A stretch of 64,000 bases of DNA from Lojkania enalia. Lineage: Eukaryota; Ascomycota; Dothideomycetes; Pleosporales. This document shows positions 21,959 through 33,600 of the stretch, in pieces (position 1 is the first letter of the stretch; each line of letters opens with the position of its first letter). A model generated the notes under the pieces. The model had not been told where the DNA came from. It did not search any database and was given only the letters and a program-made list of their open reading frames with translations. Location: assembly GCA_010094045.1 (NCBI GenBank), contig ML986615.1, positions 124,001 through 188,000 of the forward strand, read 5' to 3'. The translations under genes were made by a program, and so were the position numbers.

Positions 21959-23114
21959 CTAGTGGTTGTGTTAGTGGGGTTTCGAAGTAGGTAGGTATAT
22001 TGTAGATGAAGATGAACGACGTTGGATGAGGGGTTGCGTGCAGGACATAGTTTTGCTACATGCTCAGCTTGCCACACTTTCGAGCTCGGATGGAGTACTG
22101 ATAGGGGATATGGTATATAAATCTTGATCAAGTATGCACCTTGCTTAAATGACTGAAGGCTCCTTTCACTGCCCAGCGGTCCCAACCCGGAAATCAGAAT
22201 AGCTACAATACGGAACGAGAGAACATATGATTTTATTAAACAATCTAATGACTCAGTGTCCATAGTTTCGAAGGCAGTATTGATCTTATTTGATAGTCTC
22301 AACAGAGAGAGTGATATTCAAGCTAGGAGTGGTTCCGGATAGGAACTGAGAGAAAATACCAACTTACTGCGAGAGGCATTTTGACGGATCTCATTTGAGT
22401 GACTAAACAAATGTAAAGAAACTTGGGGCCAAAAGGATGGAAGAAGGTTTACAGTCGTTGATGCAACAGCGAACCGGCCGACATGCGAGCGGCCTAATTG
22501 GGTAAAGTTCTGCTGTGGAGCCCTGGAGTGAAGCTCGGATGCCGTAAATAGAAGCAATCGAATGAGGTGAGAATTGGAGTTTTCAATTTCCTAGAGCGAC
22601 GTTGAAACGCCGCTGCAGGATGCAAATAATGATCAGCCCTCTTAGCTAGTCGCTGGCCCCCATGATGCTCGGACTCTTCATGTTCCTACTAGGCAGGTTT
22701 CCAACGCCTCGTAGTGGCTTGCGTCAGACGGTGCGCACGGGCTCTAACCGCGTTTCTTTGGACTGCGCCAACAAGCCAACATGTTCGAAACGACGATGCT
22801 GTGTCCTATCAACGCATCTTGTCTTCACTGTGCGCCCAAAACACCAGCTCCTCCAATTGTCGCCGACGGAAGGTAGCATCACACCACAGAGTGATATCAC
22901 GCGCTATATCAGCGCCCTCGCTGCTCACTGCCCGCTCCCCGCAGCTCCAGCTCCGGCCTTGCTTCCAGGTTCTACGACTTCAACCCGGCCTTTTGTGTCC
23001 CCGCGCCATGAATGCTCCCAGACGAAAGCCAACTGCGCGGTGATTACTAGTTGCGGCTTCTGATCAGCAGTCGACCTTCACGTACAACCGACGGCCCACT
23101 TCATCGCCGCCAAC
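21959..23114. promoter_or_regulatory. Divergent upstream region of the nitrilase and golgin genes
   Basis: The region must hold the missing first exon of the nitrilase gene and the promoter of the TMF-like gene. Open frames here are short and unlike known proteins. The part from 22700 to 23100 is GC-rich. Confidence 0.4.
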
Positions 23115-25885
23115 ATGAGCGGTCAGAAATCGCGATGGGGCGGCTTCCTCTCCGGTGCAGTCGCGGGCCTGGAGTCACGACTCGACACGATACTGGCAGA
23201 GGATGACCAGGCGAGCGCGAGGCAAAGGGCGGCGGACGCGGCCGCAAAGCAGGAGGCTGCCGAGAAGACCGCAGCGGAGAAGCAGCGGTTGCAGGTTGAG
23301 CAAGGTGGGTTGACGCAGCATTCCACAAGCCGTTATACAGAATGAGGGACTGGGAAAGGAGTGGCCAACATGCTGACCTGCTATCCAGCACAATCTCGCA
23401 GTGTTTCGCGAAACAGGCCCAATTCGAGGCTCCAAGACCGGCTCGCAAAGGCCGTGAGCAAGGGTAACGAGAGGCCTAGATCCAACAGCGGTGCTTCATC
23501 CGAGGCCCCTTCACGGCCAGATAGCCCAGCGCTGCGGAGCCCTGGGATAGTGGCCGACGCAACGAGGATGAGCATAGACTCGAAAGTGTCAGAGCCAGCT
23601 CCGGACACGACGCAACCTGCAAAAGAGGATTCCGTTACGACGGGGGATACAAAAGCTGAGTTAGCACTCTACCCATCATCTGACTCTACGCCGGCATCGC
23701 CACCTTCAGCAGCTGTCGTATCCGAGCAGCCATCCGCAATGGCAGTACCGGCTATGTCCATACCCTCCATCTTCACTCCGGATACAGCTTCTCCACGGCA
23801 GTCCCTTGACAGTGTTCCTTCTCGGCCCTCTATGGACATTTCAACACTAGCAGATCTTGAGGTCCCCACGCCGCGCTCTCCAGCTACTGTCGAAGCTGAG
23901 TTGTCTTCCCTACGCAAAACCCACGAAGAAACCCTCCGCGACCACCGCGAAGAGCTTAATTCCCACCTCGAACGCATCGATGCGTTACAGTCAAAGCTCA
24001 CATACCTTTCCCAGCAATTAGCGTCTTCGGCGAAGGCCACGTCATCCTCTGACGACGTAACACCAGCCGACAAGAAGTTGGCAGAAAAGGATGCGCAAAT
24101 TGCGGCGCTCATGGAAGAGGGTCAAAAGCTGTCAAAGTCGGAGATGAAGCATTTGACTACGATTAAGAAGATGCGTGTAAAGGCCCAGGAAACGGATAGA
24201 GAGATGGCTATGCTCAAGCAAAGGCTATTAAAGGCTGAAAAGAGCATCGGAGAGCAGACTGAGCGTGCAAAGCGCGCCGAGGCCGCAGAGAGAGCAGCGC
24301 TGGATAAGTTAAAGATAGTGGCAAAGATTGAGAAGGATATCGAGCTTATTCGAGCTGAGAGAGAAGAAGCAGGGCTTACTATAGCCGAGCTGAGGAGGCA
24401 GCTCAATGATGCATTGGCGGCAGCCGAAGATGCTGAGAAGAGGGTACAAGCTGGAGCCCTAGAAGCGGAGAAGAGGGTTACAGCCTCGCTAAAGGAGGAT
24501 ATTGAAAACATAAGGATAGAGAAGAAATTAGCGGAAGACCGCGCAAAGAGGGAATTGCAGGACGCCAAAGAGGATGCGAAAAGACAACAAGAGAGGGCTA
24601 AGGTCGCGGAGCTTGAGTTACGTGGCGAAATAGCTGTAAGACTATTGGCATCATATATTAAACCTAGCAGAATACTAACATATTTGAGAACCTCGAAACA
24701 AAGCTAGAACTCCTCCGAAGCCGTTCCGAAGAAGTCTCTTCATCTGCGACAGGCGACTCTCAAGCCAAACTCCTCCGACAGATCGAGACTCTGCAGACCC
24801 AATACGCTCTTGCTTCTGAGAACTGGCAAGGCATCGAGAGTACGCTAACATCTCGCGTCGCGGCGCTTGAGAAAGACCGCGATGAGACCGCCAAGCGCGA
24901 ATCTGATGTAAGGCGCAAAGCTCGAGATATAAACTCGAAAGCTCGACGACTAGAAGATCAGCTTGAGAGTATCAGCGACCGGGCCTGTACCCTTGAACAG
25001 GACCTCGCAGAGCAGCGCAATCAGTCACAGAGGCTCCAAGCGCGCCTGACGCAAGCGGAAACGGCTGCCCAGGATGCCCGCTCGGACCTGGAGCGGGAGA
25101 AGAAGGTGTGGGAAGCGGATTTGCACCAACGACTGGACGAAGAAAGGAACAAAATGCGACAGGAAATGCATTCGCATTCAGAGTCTAACCTCCTTCGTAC
25201 CGATTCTCCATCCGCCTCGATTCGGAAACACTCTCCAGATGTGTATGGGCGAAGACATATACCGCGTTCGATCTCCCAAGCCGAAATGCCCATGTCTCCG
25301 ATGGACCGCATGCTTGATGATCGCCGGCCATCCAGTTCCCGAACCAAATCTAATCAGAATTACAATACCCGCACCCCTGAAATGGGGTTTCCCACCCGAC
25401 AAGATTCATTTCCTTCTTCGCTCTCCAACCTTAACGGTGCCTCTGCATCACAAACACCCTCTATCCATACCTTCGACCATGACGAACCGTTCGAAAATGC
25501 ATCGTCTCCCCATCGGACCATTAACGACATGATCTCCGTTTCCACCGCCGGTGCGGGACCCTCAGTCCAGCTTGTGGAACGCATGAGCGCCGCCGTCCGA
25601 CGTCTAGAAGCTGAAAAGGCAACCTCCAAAGAAGAAATGGCACGACTAGTTGCTCAACGTGACGAAGCGCATGAGGAGGTCGTGGCACTCATGAGGGAAA
25701 TAGAAGAGAAGCGGGCTCAGGACAAGAAGGTTGAAAAGCTGGAAAAGAATCTCAGGGAAATGGATGAGAGATATCAGACTACCCTCGAGATGCTCGGGGA
25801 GAAGAGTGAGAGGGTAGAGGAGCTAGAGAGCGACGTTGCGGATTTGAAAAAGATTTATCGGGAGCTGGTAGAGACGATAAAGTAG
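23115..25885 (+). CDS. TMF/Sgm1-type golgin (coiled-coil Golgi protein)
   Basis: Three exons (23115-23304, 23389-24635, 24689-25885) give 877 residues; both introns keep frame and the second has a clear ACTAAC branch. The N terminus MSGQKSRWGGFLSGAVAGLESRLDTIL is the conserved start of fungal TMF-type golgins. A Ser/Pro-rich linker follows, then long heptad coiled coils (about residues 210-600), a second Ser-rich spacer, and a C-terminal coiled coil LVERMSAAVRRLEAEKATSKEEMARL...LKKIYRELVETI. That last block corresponds to the TMF TATA-binding domain, which in TMF1 and yeast Sgm1 binds Rab6/Ypt6 at the Golgi. The old transcription-factor name is historical. A role in tethering vesicles is inferred from the family. 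Confidence 0.88.
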
Positions 25886-26084
25886 TCTCTTATTGTTCTC
25901 CCAGTAGGTCAATATCAAACGCTTCCCGATGCAATGTAGCTGCTGGGTGTCTGGTGCCTGGTTCGTGGCCTTCTCTACTTCTTTGGTTTGACACCGACCA
26001 ATTCTTACTCGAAAGACGTTCTCATCTACCATGATTGTAGTCTAGACATGTCCAAAACTACGGGGTATCACAAAGCAATGCATA

Positions 26085-27003
26085 TTACTCCAAATCTATA
26101 CCTTCGCGCTCTGCAGCTTGCGTAATATACTTCCTCGTCTATGCATCGTCAGTTACCTATCAAGGCACGAGACATGAATAGGCAGAAGCCTTGCCCACCT
26201 TGCTATCCGGCGCCAAATCTAACGCTAACCGCCCCTCCGCATCCTGCTTGTCAAACTCGGCTCCCGAGGCCAATAGCAACATGGCAGTATCGCCGTGTCC
26301 TTCTGATATTGCATGATGAAGCGCGGTCATGCCATCAATATCCGTAGCGTTGAGCGGCGACTTCGCTTCCAGCAACAGCTTGACCATGGGTACGGAGCCC
26401 ACCGCTGCGGCGCGGTGTAGCGGTAATTGGCCGCGTTTGTCTTTGACACGGGCAGTCGCCTTCCGAGCGATCAAAGTACGCGCGATATCGAGGTTCGATT
26501 TTGAAGCAGCGAAGTGGAGGGCCGTCTGCCCGTTGTTATCTACCCCATCCATCAGCATCTTTACTCCGCCTCATTCACCCACGACTCGCCGCAACTTGGC
26601 CGTAATTCCTGGAAGGGGGCTTTCGTACTTTTCATGTTGACGTCCGCGTCCTTGGCTAGTAGTAGGTTTACAACGTCCTCGGCCTCCTTCCGCGAACACG
26701 CCATCATCAGCGGCGTCCATCCTGAACCATCCTGCACATCGACGTCGAAGTTCTTGGTCTGGACGAGGATCTGGACGATGGGGAGGCGGTTGTAAGATAC
26801 GGCCCAGTGGATTGGAAGGCGGTCGTCATCGTCTCGGAGGTTGGCGAGCTTGGGGTTGGCGTTTAGGAAGGATTCTACTTTTGCGGCTACAGAGAGTTAG
26901 CATCGTTGCGGGGTAGGCCGGCCTCTGCGTGGGGAGGGAGTGTACTTTGCCCTTCGCGACAGGCTTCGTGGATGGCGAATTTTGTTCGGAGGTCCTCCGC
27001 CAT
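26085..27003 (-). CDS. NAS6: Ankyrin-repeat proteasome assembly chaperone (Nas6/PSMD10-like)
   Basis: Four exons (26946-27003, 26629-26886, 26199-26539, 26085-26138) give 236 residues. The start MAEDLRTKFAIHEACREGQ and about six ankyrin repeats (LPIHWAVSYNRLPIVQILV, WTPLMMACSRKEAEDVVNLLL, QTALHFAASKSNLDIARTLI, LPLHRAAAVGSVPMVKLLL, MTALHHAISEGHGDTAMLLL) fit Nas6/gankyrin, which holds the Rpt3 ATPase during 19S base assembly. The last exon was found by splicing: removing GTGGGC...GCATAG (60 bases) replaces an implausible tail with TRKYITQAAEREGIDLE, the expected family ending. Introns are 59, 89 and 60 bases. Length agrees with yeast Nas6 (228 residues). Confidence 0.9.
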
Positions 27004-28514
27004 GTGTAATGCTTTGTTGTAAATGGTGCGAATGGAAGTCGAGATTTTGGAAATTGGGATTCTGAGGGGAGGAATACACCCCGCTGACGCAACGCAACAC
27101 CATGGAAATATTCTGCCAGGCGGTGAACGCCTATTATATTGATTACATAATCCATTTTGTTCCATATGGCTTGACATGTTGAATGCGACCCCTCCTCCAT
27201 TCAGCGGAGATCTCTAAGACACTCCAGGCTCTGTTGCTCGCCATACGCTGCTGTCATTATCTGTTTGCATAAAGCATCAGTGTCCGCGAATTGGGTCTGA
27301 AATGCCCCGCTTGACTGATCCTATTTTCTCTTAGGAAGTCTATCTACGATATTGTGAGGAATCTAGCGTACGCGGGATAGCTCCAATCCCCAATCTTCAC
27401 TCATGTCAGCAACTTTGATCCTTTTTGGAGGCGTTCCCTGTCGCAATCAGAATAATAGATAGAAGCGGGGGGAAAAGAAGCTAGAACGAAATACCTTAGG
27501 ATTCGCCTCGTTGTCCGCATTCCCTTATCCCTCGTAGCCATCTACAGCTTGCTCAAGCACTCCGCCTCTGCCCTTCTGGTAGCATCGTCATCATCATCAT
27601 CATCCTCACTCCTGATTTTTCTGTCACCAGCTTGCTCCGCCGATATTTTGCGCTTGAGACTTTCGGAGGAATCAGTTACTACTTTCCAATCCTCGCTAGC
27701 TCCTACGCAGCGGGAAGGATCGTCGGTGCTGAGTTTACTAGACGTCTATTTGAAGATCTCACGAGGGAGGCCCAAAAGGCGTTCTCGAGCCTCGCTTTCA
27801 GAAGGGTTCGGAGGCACCCTGGATCCTTGACGTGATCTGTTACTGACGAGTTGCGGTCGTGGGTATCATTACTACTTCGTACGCGCGATATATCGATGAT
27901 AGAGCGGCAAAGAGCATTTATATTAGGCCGCACACGTGGAAACATCACTAGAAAATGGCTGGGAGATGGGGGGGGACCAAACTTTGTCGAACTAATCAGG
28001 TGCATGCTAGAGGACTTGAATAAAATCATATTAGCTCTTTGTCTTGCTTGTTACTTGGCTGTCTGGCTGAGAATGTAGATGCTAGTTTGATGTTGCCTTT
28101 GGAACTAAGAATTGACGCATTGCAATCATAATGATGGCCTTCAAATATTGGTTACCACCGTAAATTAAATTATTATTTGCATAAAGCTAAGACACACTAT
28201 AAAACACCCTAAAGGTCATTTGAAGATCGTCAATATCATGTTGGACAATGCTATAAGAGTATCATGCCGCAGATGGAAGAAAAGATTTCCTACATGCTAT
28301 GATATTCTCTCCAGCCCCAATCAAGCCTATTTGCCACTTCTCCCCAAGGAAAAAAAAAAAAAAAAAAAAGACATCGAAGCTCCATGAAAATGCATAATCA
28401 TCCAAGAACGCCAAAAATGCCATCCTATTACTCAATGCAAATCCTACACTCATGACGTCTACCTCACAATATCATTACCCAAAACTCGGCCAGCCATGAA
28501 GCACCCGGTGCCTC
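27004..28514. other. Intergenic region with a TCA microsatellite and a possible coding relic
   Basis: A (TCA)n tract lies at about 27587-27606 and an A20 tract at 28350-28369. On the minus strand, between about 27535 and 27850, one frame reads like protein (SESEARERLLGLPREIFK, a stop, then a Ser/Asp-rich tail with SLKRKISAEQ and an Asp run) but has no start codon and one internal TAG. No other gene was seen. Confidence 0.4.
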
Positions 28515-29035
28515 TTACCACCGATTCCTCCTTTTAGTCTTGTACCCACCCATCCACTGCTGCTCCTGCGCTTGCATCTTCTTGACATCCCTGGTAAAAT
28601 TCTCATACTCCTCACTCCAAAAATGCGCTAGCTCCTCCACGTCCTCAACGAATCCATCGAACCCCCGCCGATATATCCAGAGCGAGACGAACATGATGGC
28701 GCCCCATAGGACTAGCTTAAAGACGAGTTTGACCCAGAACATGACGGCGCGGTAGGCCATGTCGAGGAGTTTGAGCGAGAGGAAGAGGAGCGCGGCGAGG
28801 ACGAGGAGGGAAGCTATATCGGGTTGGGTGGTGATGCGGGTGAGGAGCGGTGCGAGGTAGGCTTGCAGGGTCTTGAAGATGCTGAGACTGGTGGTTATGG
28901 TGGTGAGGAGGGGGTTGTAGATGGTGGGAGGCAGCATGCTTGAGCTGAGGTTTATGTAACCTATATCCGCGTTAATGAATTGTTTCACCCTTTCAGATAG
29001 TCTAGTAACAGGAACCAACCTTGTATGAAGTCCAT
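28515..29035 (-). CDS. APQ12: Apq12-family nuclear envelope/ER membrane protein
   Basis: Two exons: 29020-29035 encodes MDFIQ plus one base, and 28515-28960 the rest, giving 153 residues after a 59-base intron (GTTGGT...GGATATAG). The two-helix core is visible: LLVLAALLFLSLKLLDMAYRAV and FWVKLVFKLVLWGAIMFVSLWIYRRG, followed by an acidic/basic cytosolic tail. This matches the Apq12 domain; in yeast Apq12 sits in the nuclear envelope and ER, and affects membrane fluidity, nuclear pore complex assembly and mRNA export. The tiny first exon is inferred from splice signals and because it removes a poorly matching N terminus. Length is close to the family norm. Confidence 0.85.
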
Positions 29036-30016
29036 TGTTGCTGGGTTGCGAGGATGTGTGAAGCGCGGGGTGTGGGAGTGCGGTTTGTGCAATTGAAAGC
29101 CCCGTTGCCCGTTATAAGCTAGCGCAGGTACTACGACAGGATGCTGCAATAATAAAGAAATGCCGAGATGTGGTTAGAAGGTGCTGTTATTTTGTATGTT
29201 CTTGTATGTTGATGCGACAGTTTGTTACTTTGGTAATGTCGGAGTCCACAACTGGGGTAAGCTGTGCATTACATCTTGGCATTTAGTACGCGAGCCTTCA
29301 CGCAGCATGCAGGTGAGCCACCGCATTCGTGCACGAAAGTCAAGTGTGACATGAAAGAGTAGGTGCATTCGCTACCACGTTTGGCTTGGAACTAGTGTTT
29401 AGCGCTACTACAAAGCAAAGCTACTCTAATAGCCTGCTTCAATTTCGACTCGCACCGTGATCGTAATTTAAAGGATCTCATGCAAAACCATGGAGTGAAA
29501 ATCTTGCGATATTGTTAATGATTGCTATGAATCTGAGGCGACTCCTGCATACATGTTTACGTCCATAATCCATCAATCCACCATTTTCAGCCCGCCAGTG
29601 GTCCTGTGTCGTTCAGGCCAGCATAACGAAATAAAGGTAAGGAAAAAGGCTACTGCTAGTATGTGTGACGAAATGTCTGGTATCACTAGAAAACGACAAA
29701 GTCCTCCTAAACACCAATTACTAAAGTCGTGTGCGGTCGTGAATATGTACGAGAAGGTTAATGTAATGAAATGTCATGCATGCTGCTGACGCATAAGTGG
29801 GGTTGGCTCATAGCTTCATCCTCACCAGGGAATGTGGCTTGACAAAAAGTGCGGAGTAGAGTGAGTGGCTGATAGATCGCCATGGGGCGTCTCTTGTTTG
29901 GGCTGATATTTATGTGCGAAGAGTGCCGTTATTGGGTGAAAAGTCCGGCGATGCGCCTACTAATGTAGACCAAGAGGATTTACGGCAGAAACTGAAATCC
30001 TTTTGACTTGGTCTTT
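29036..30016. other. Intergenic region, no gene recognised
   Basis: About 1 kb upstream of APQ12 and downstream of the next minus-strand gene. It contains only short non-conserved open frames. Confidence 0.45.
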
Positions 30017-30688
30017 TCATACCTCATCGCCATGGCGCCCATAGGAATAGTGAAGTGGCCGCTCGGACTGGCTCATGGAACGTTGGAGGTTGCTGTTAGG
30101 CGAGTCGAGCTGAAATTCGAAATTGAAGGTAAAGTCCGAGCCCTGGGACATGGATGGGTTGTGGCCGTATCGAGTCGAGCCTTGAGACCTACGACCTGTA
30201 TGCGAGCCTCGTCGAGGAAACTCGCCTGTGGTGGATGCGGGTGAGTAGGGCGTCGGTGGCCGATCTGCAATAGAGACGCTTGACGACTTCCTACGCGCGC
30301 GCTCCGGCTTCTGGATGGAAGATGAAGGGGATTTGAGTGACTTGGTCGTGCTCTGTCGTGATGGTGTGCGAGGAGCGTCATACAGATTGAGTTCCTTCTC
30401 AAACATATTTGGAGGTTTACTGCTTCTGGCGATGGTAGGCTGAACAGCCTTGATGCCGTATTTCTCAGGGCGTTGTGTATACTGGCTTGGCCGCCTCCAC
30501 GACTCGAATTCAGCGTCGTCTAGTGGGGTGACCGCCCGAAGGGAGAAGCCCCGTATCCTCCTCTTGGACCGTTTCCAGCAGAAGAGTCCGAGAGTCAGAG
30601 CCAGAGCCAACACAAAGAAACCCAGAACGGCGGCGAGGATAATCCAGATCTTCTGTTCCATCATCTTGCTAACACGAGAAGAGGTCAA
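30017..30688 (-). CDS. Hypothetical single-pass membrane protein with basic Ser-rich tail
   Basis: I do not recognise the family. The frame encodes 223 residues from 30688, or 215 if the start is the Met at 30664 (MEQKIWIILAAVLGFF). One membrane helix lies at about residues 14-34 (IWIILAAVLGFFVLALALTL) and is followed by CWKRSKRRIRG, so the short N terminus should face out and the tail be cytosolic. The tail is rich in Ser, Arg and Pro, with many possible phosphorylation sites (SRQSTTKSLKSPSSSIQK) and no globular domain visible. A FEKELNLYDAPRTP motif in the middle may be conserved. It is likely a fungus-specific membrane protein; no function can be given. Confidence 0.6.
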   Translation of the reverse strand: MTSSRVSKMMEQKIWIILAAVLGFFVLALALTLGLFCWKRSKRRIRGFSLRAVTPLDDAEFESWRRPSQYTQRPEKYGIKAVQPTIARSSKPPNMFEKELNLYDAPRTPSRQSTTKSLKSPSSSIQKPERARRKSSSVSIADRPPTPYSPASTTGEFPRRGSHTGRRSQGSTRYGHNPSMSQGSDFTFNFEFQLDSPNSNLQRSMSQSERPLHYSYGRHGDEV

Positions 30689-33600
30689 GGATGGATGAAT
30701 TGTCTCCTGTCTTAAGAGCCTAGACTGGCAACATCAATGGATGCGGGCGACGAGCTGAATAGGCTGATGCGGCGTAAGTCAATAGCAGCACAGCCGGGCG
30801 ATACAATGCTCAAAAGAAAGTGACGATTGATGTTCCGGAGCAGCGGAGGGGGTTGGGTCCGGGGGGAAGTTGCAGATGGAACGATGCTGAAGGAAAGCAC
30901 AGTTGACAAGAGGTCCCAGGCGATGACCAACACAGTGAATGCTCTAGTCGACCATGGTTGCAATTGACAATTGACACCGGAAATTCGACAGAGAGAGACA
31001 CGAAAAGAGACTGAAAGGCTGGCGACGGAGCTGAAAATCGATACGCAGCGAGGCGGATAAGTACTGCGGAGGAGGTGGAGGGGCCCAGCGCTATCGATGC
31101 TAGGTCATGCGCAATCAGGCTCGCTCCACAAGGGGCGGAAGAGGCAACGATGGTATGCGGCGAGCGGTGCCGCCGACGAAAAGGACGATTAAAGACGAGA
31201 GGCGCGGCAGCAGCTGCAAGCAAGAGCGCCGCACGAGGGGCAGTCTGCAGCTTATAGAGACCAGTGGCCTTGGCCGGAGGCGACTGCAGGTACTGATGGT
31301 GGGGTGCAAAGTGTGTTGAAAGGTACGGAGGCTGAAATATCGGTGAAGGCCGCACTAGACAGCATGTAATTTTACGTGCCTTGGTTGATATTCCCCCGCC
31401 GTTGGAAACATGGCGTAGCGGCCATGATAGGCAGTTCGACCGTCTGTTCGCCTGCGGTACCTTGCAGGGGACAAGACACCACTACTCCACCTGGTCCTCC
31501 TGCACCAACGACGTGGCGTGGTCAGCAGCTGGTCCCTGGACGCAGGCACATCGACTTTGGATTGTTCCAGGGGCGTCGACTTGCAACCTTCGCCGCGTGC
31601 GAGGCCAAATGACAGCTCACGGCTGCGCTCTGTGGCCGACGCTGCCATCCAGATTCCGTCCTGCCCCGGCCCCGAACTGTTTTGACGAGCCGTTTCCTTG
31701 CTTCTTTAGTGTGACACCACAGGTCGAAACGAGCATCAAGCAAAAGCTAGGACAGTAGGCTGGAGCGTGTGCGGCCGCTTGGATCACGTAGGAAAATTAG
31801 AGTCGGTCCTAGCACGCTGCCCCTGACACAGCGGAGGTCCGAGGATCATCAGCACAGCAGACGTATCGATATCGGGGCACCGCTCCTGGCCAATGCTGGA
31901 CTCTAAAAGACGGGCTCTATGGTACGTCCCGCATTGCCTCGCACTCCACCGAGGGCCGGCTACTTCGATAGTATCCTTAGCTAGGGGACATCCCAGCTAT
32001 CCAAGACCACCCAGTGCAAGCAGGGTACCAATGGCTAGGCCAGCGCAGATGTGCAAAGAAGACAGCCGTATGTTCGACTAAAGTCAAGCTCAAGGGGGAG
32101 AGTGGCTCGCCGGCCAGTAAGAAGCGTGCATGGGGTTCGAGTGACCAGACTACTATAACCCGACCATTCCCTGTCTTGGGCCGGCAACACCCCATCCTGG
32201 ATGGTAACGGTCCTTTCATGCAGCCAGCCAGCAGCCACCTTCAGACCGCATTTCAAGAATTCAAGTCTCAAGCAGTTGTTTGGCAAGTGTTCTGCCAGCG
32301 CAGCAATTGCTTATGGTCTTCCTCACTCAGCCTTGTATGCTGATTCAGAGGTGTGCTCCCTCAGTCCAATAGAAGCATGCAACAGACATTCGACCTAGAG
32401 GGGAAGGCCCTGTGGAGATAAGGTCCGGGCGAAGATACATGGCAGCGTTGAAGACGCACGCAGCCGTGTTCCAATACTGGTAATCCTATATCATGACGGT
32501 ACTTGACTGAAATAGTTGTTGCACCGTTCGTCTTCTGCCCCGCTTCTATCATCCCTTGGAGCCGCTTGGCACGGTTCTTTTTTAGTGGAACTTGATAGCT
32601 CTCGCATCAGGAATGTAGCGAAGCGCTGTTTGCGCACGAAAATAATGGCTCTGCAATGCCATGCCTACTGCATGCGCGTCGTCATCTTCGGCTTGCTTCA
32701 GCTACCCGAGTCCCACTTCTGCCCGGACGATGTGCCCGCTATGGCAGGGACCGACTCGAAAGGTAAATCTGCCACTACTGCCCTATTCTTGTGACCGAAA
32801 AAGGGAGACAAGAGATCGATTATGGAAACACGCTCCGCTTCGATGATCTCCAGAACCATCCCGCAACCGAAATCGCAGGCCATGCCAGCGAGGACGGTGG
32901 CGATGATCGAAGCGATGTGAAACTTGCACATCCTTTGCTGATCGCACGGGGCACGCTCAGACGAAACCTAGCAGCTACGATGCTTTGTGTGCCTTCGGCA
33001 AATCGGTAGCAGACAGAACAATCTGATGCCGAGCACGGATGGGAATGCGCAGAGCGGTTTTGCGGGAGTGCATCGCTGCCGTGAAGCCGTAGATTTCAGT
33101 CGTTCCTGGAAAAGCGGATTGCTCCCTGGTCTTGTCGCGGCTAAATGTGAGCCGGTCACGTTGCACGTGGAATCCGATCTCCCATATACGCCACCCGACA
33201 GGGATACCCTGATTAGCATGCTCGCTAGACTCTCTTCCATTCTCCATGGCACTGAAGCGGGCAAACTTTAGATGCAAATCGTCATTTTCGTGCTTTGCCT
33301 CTGCCGCCTTCAACGGAGCCCTTCACTCCTCGGTTCTCTTTCACTCCGGGGTGAAAATGCCGACGGCCTAGATCTACGCTGCCACAGTCATACAGCAGGG
33401 AGCGCGGGAGCACGGTCAACAGCGTGCATCAAGCAAATCTTCGCGCCGGCCAATGAGCCGCCGTACCACCGTATCATCCCAAAGCTCTAGCTTCGCTGGC
33501 CAAAACCTTGGAAACCCTAGAAACCCTGGATTGCTATCGCTGACTCTGCTCGCTCCCGTCTTACAAAATCTGGCATCAGAAATTAGGCATGTGAGTGCAA

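Noticed and set aside
27549..27830. 93-residue plus-strand frame with a poly-Ser run
   Set aside because: The Ser run is the (TCA)n microsatellite and the rest has no recognisable feature; the opposite strand looks more coding-like.
30810..31355. 181-residue minus-strand open frame
   Set aside because: Low-complexity Ser/Pro/Ala composition without any domain, directly upstream of the membrane-protein gene; most likely 5' UTR or promoter.
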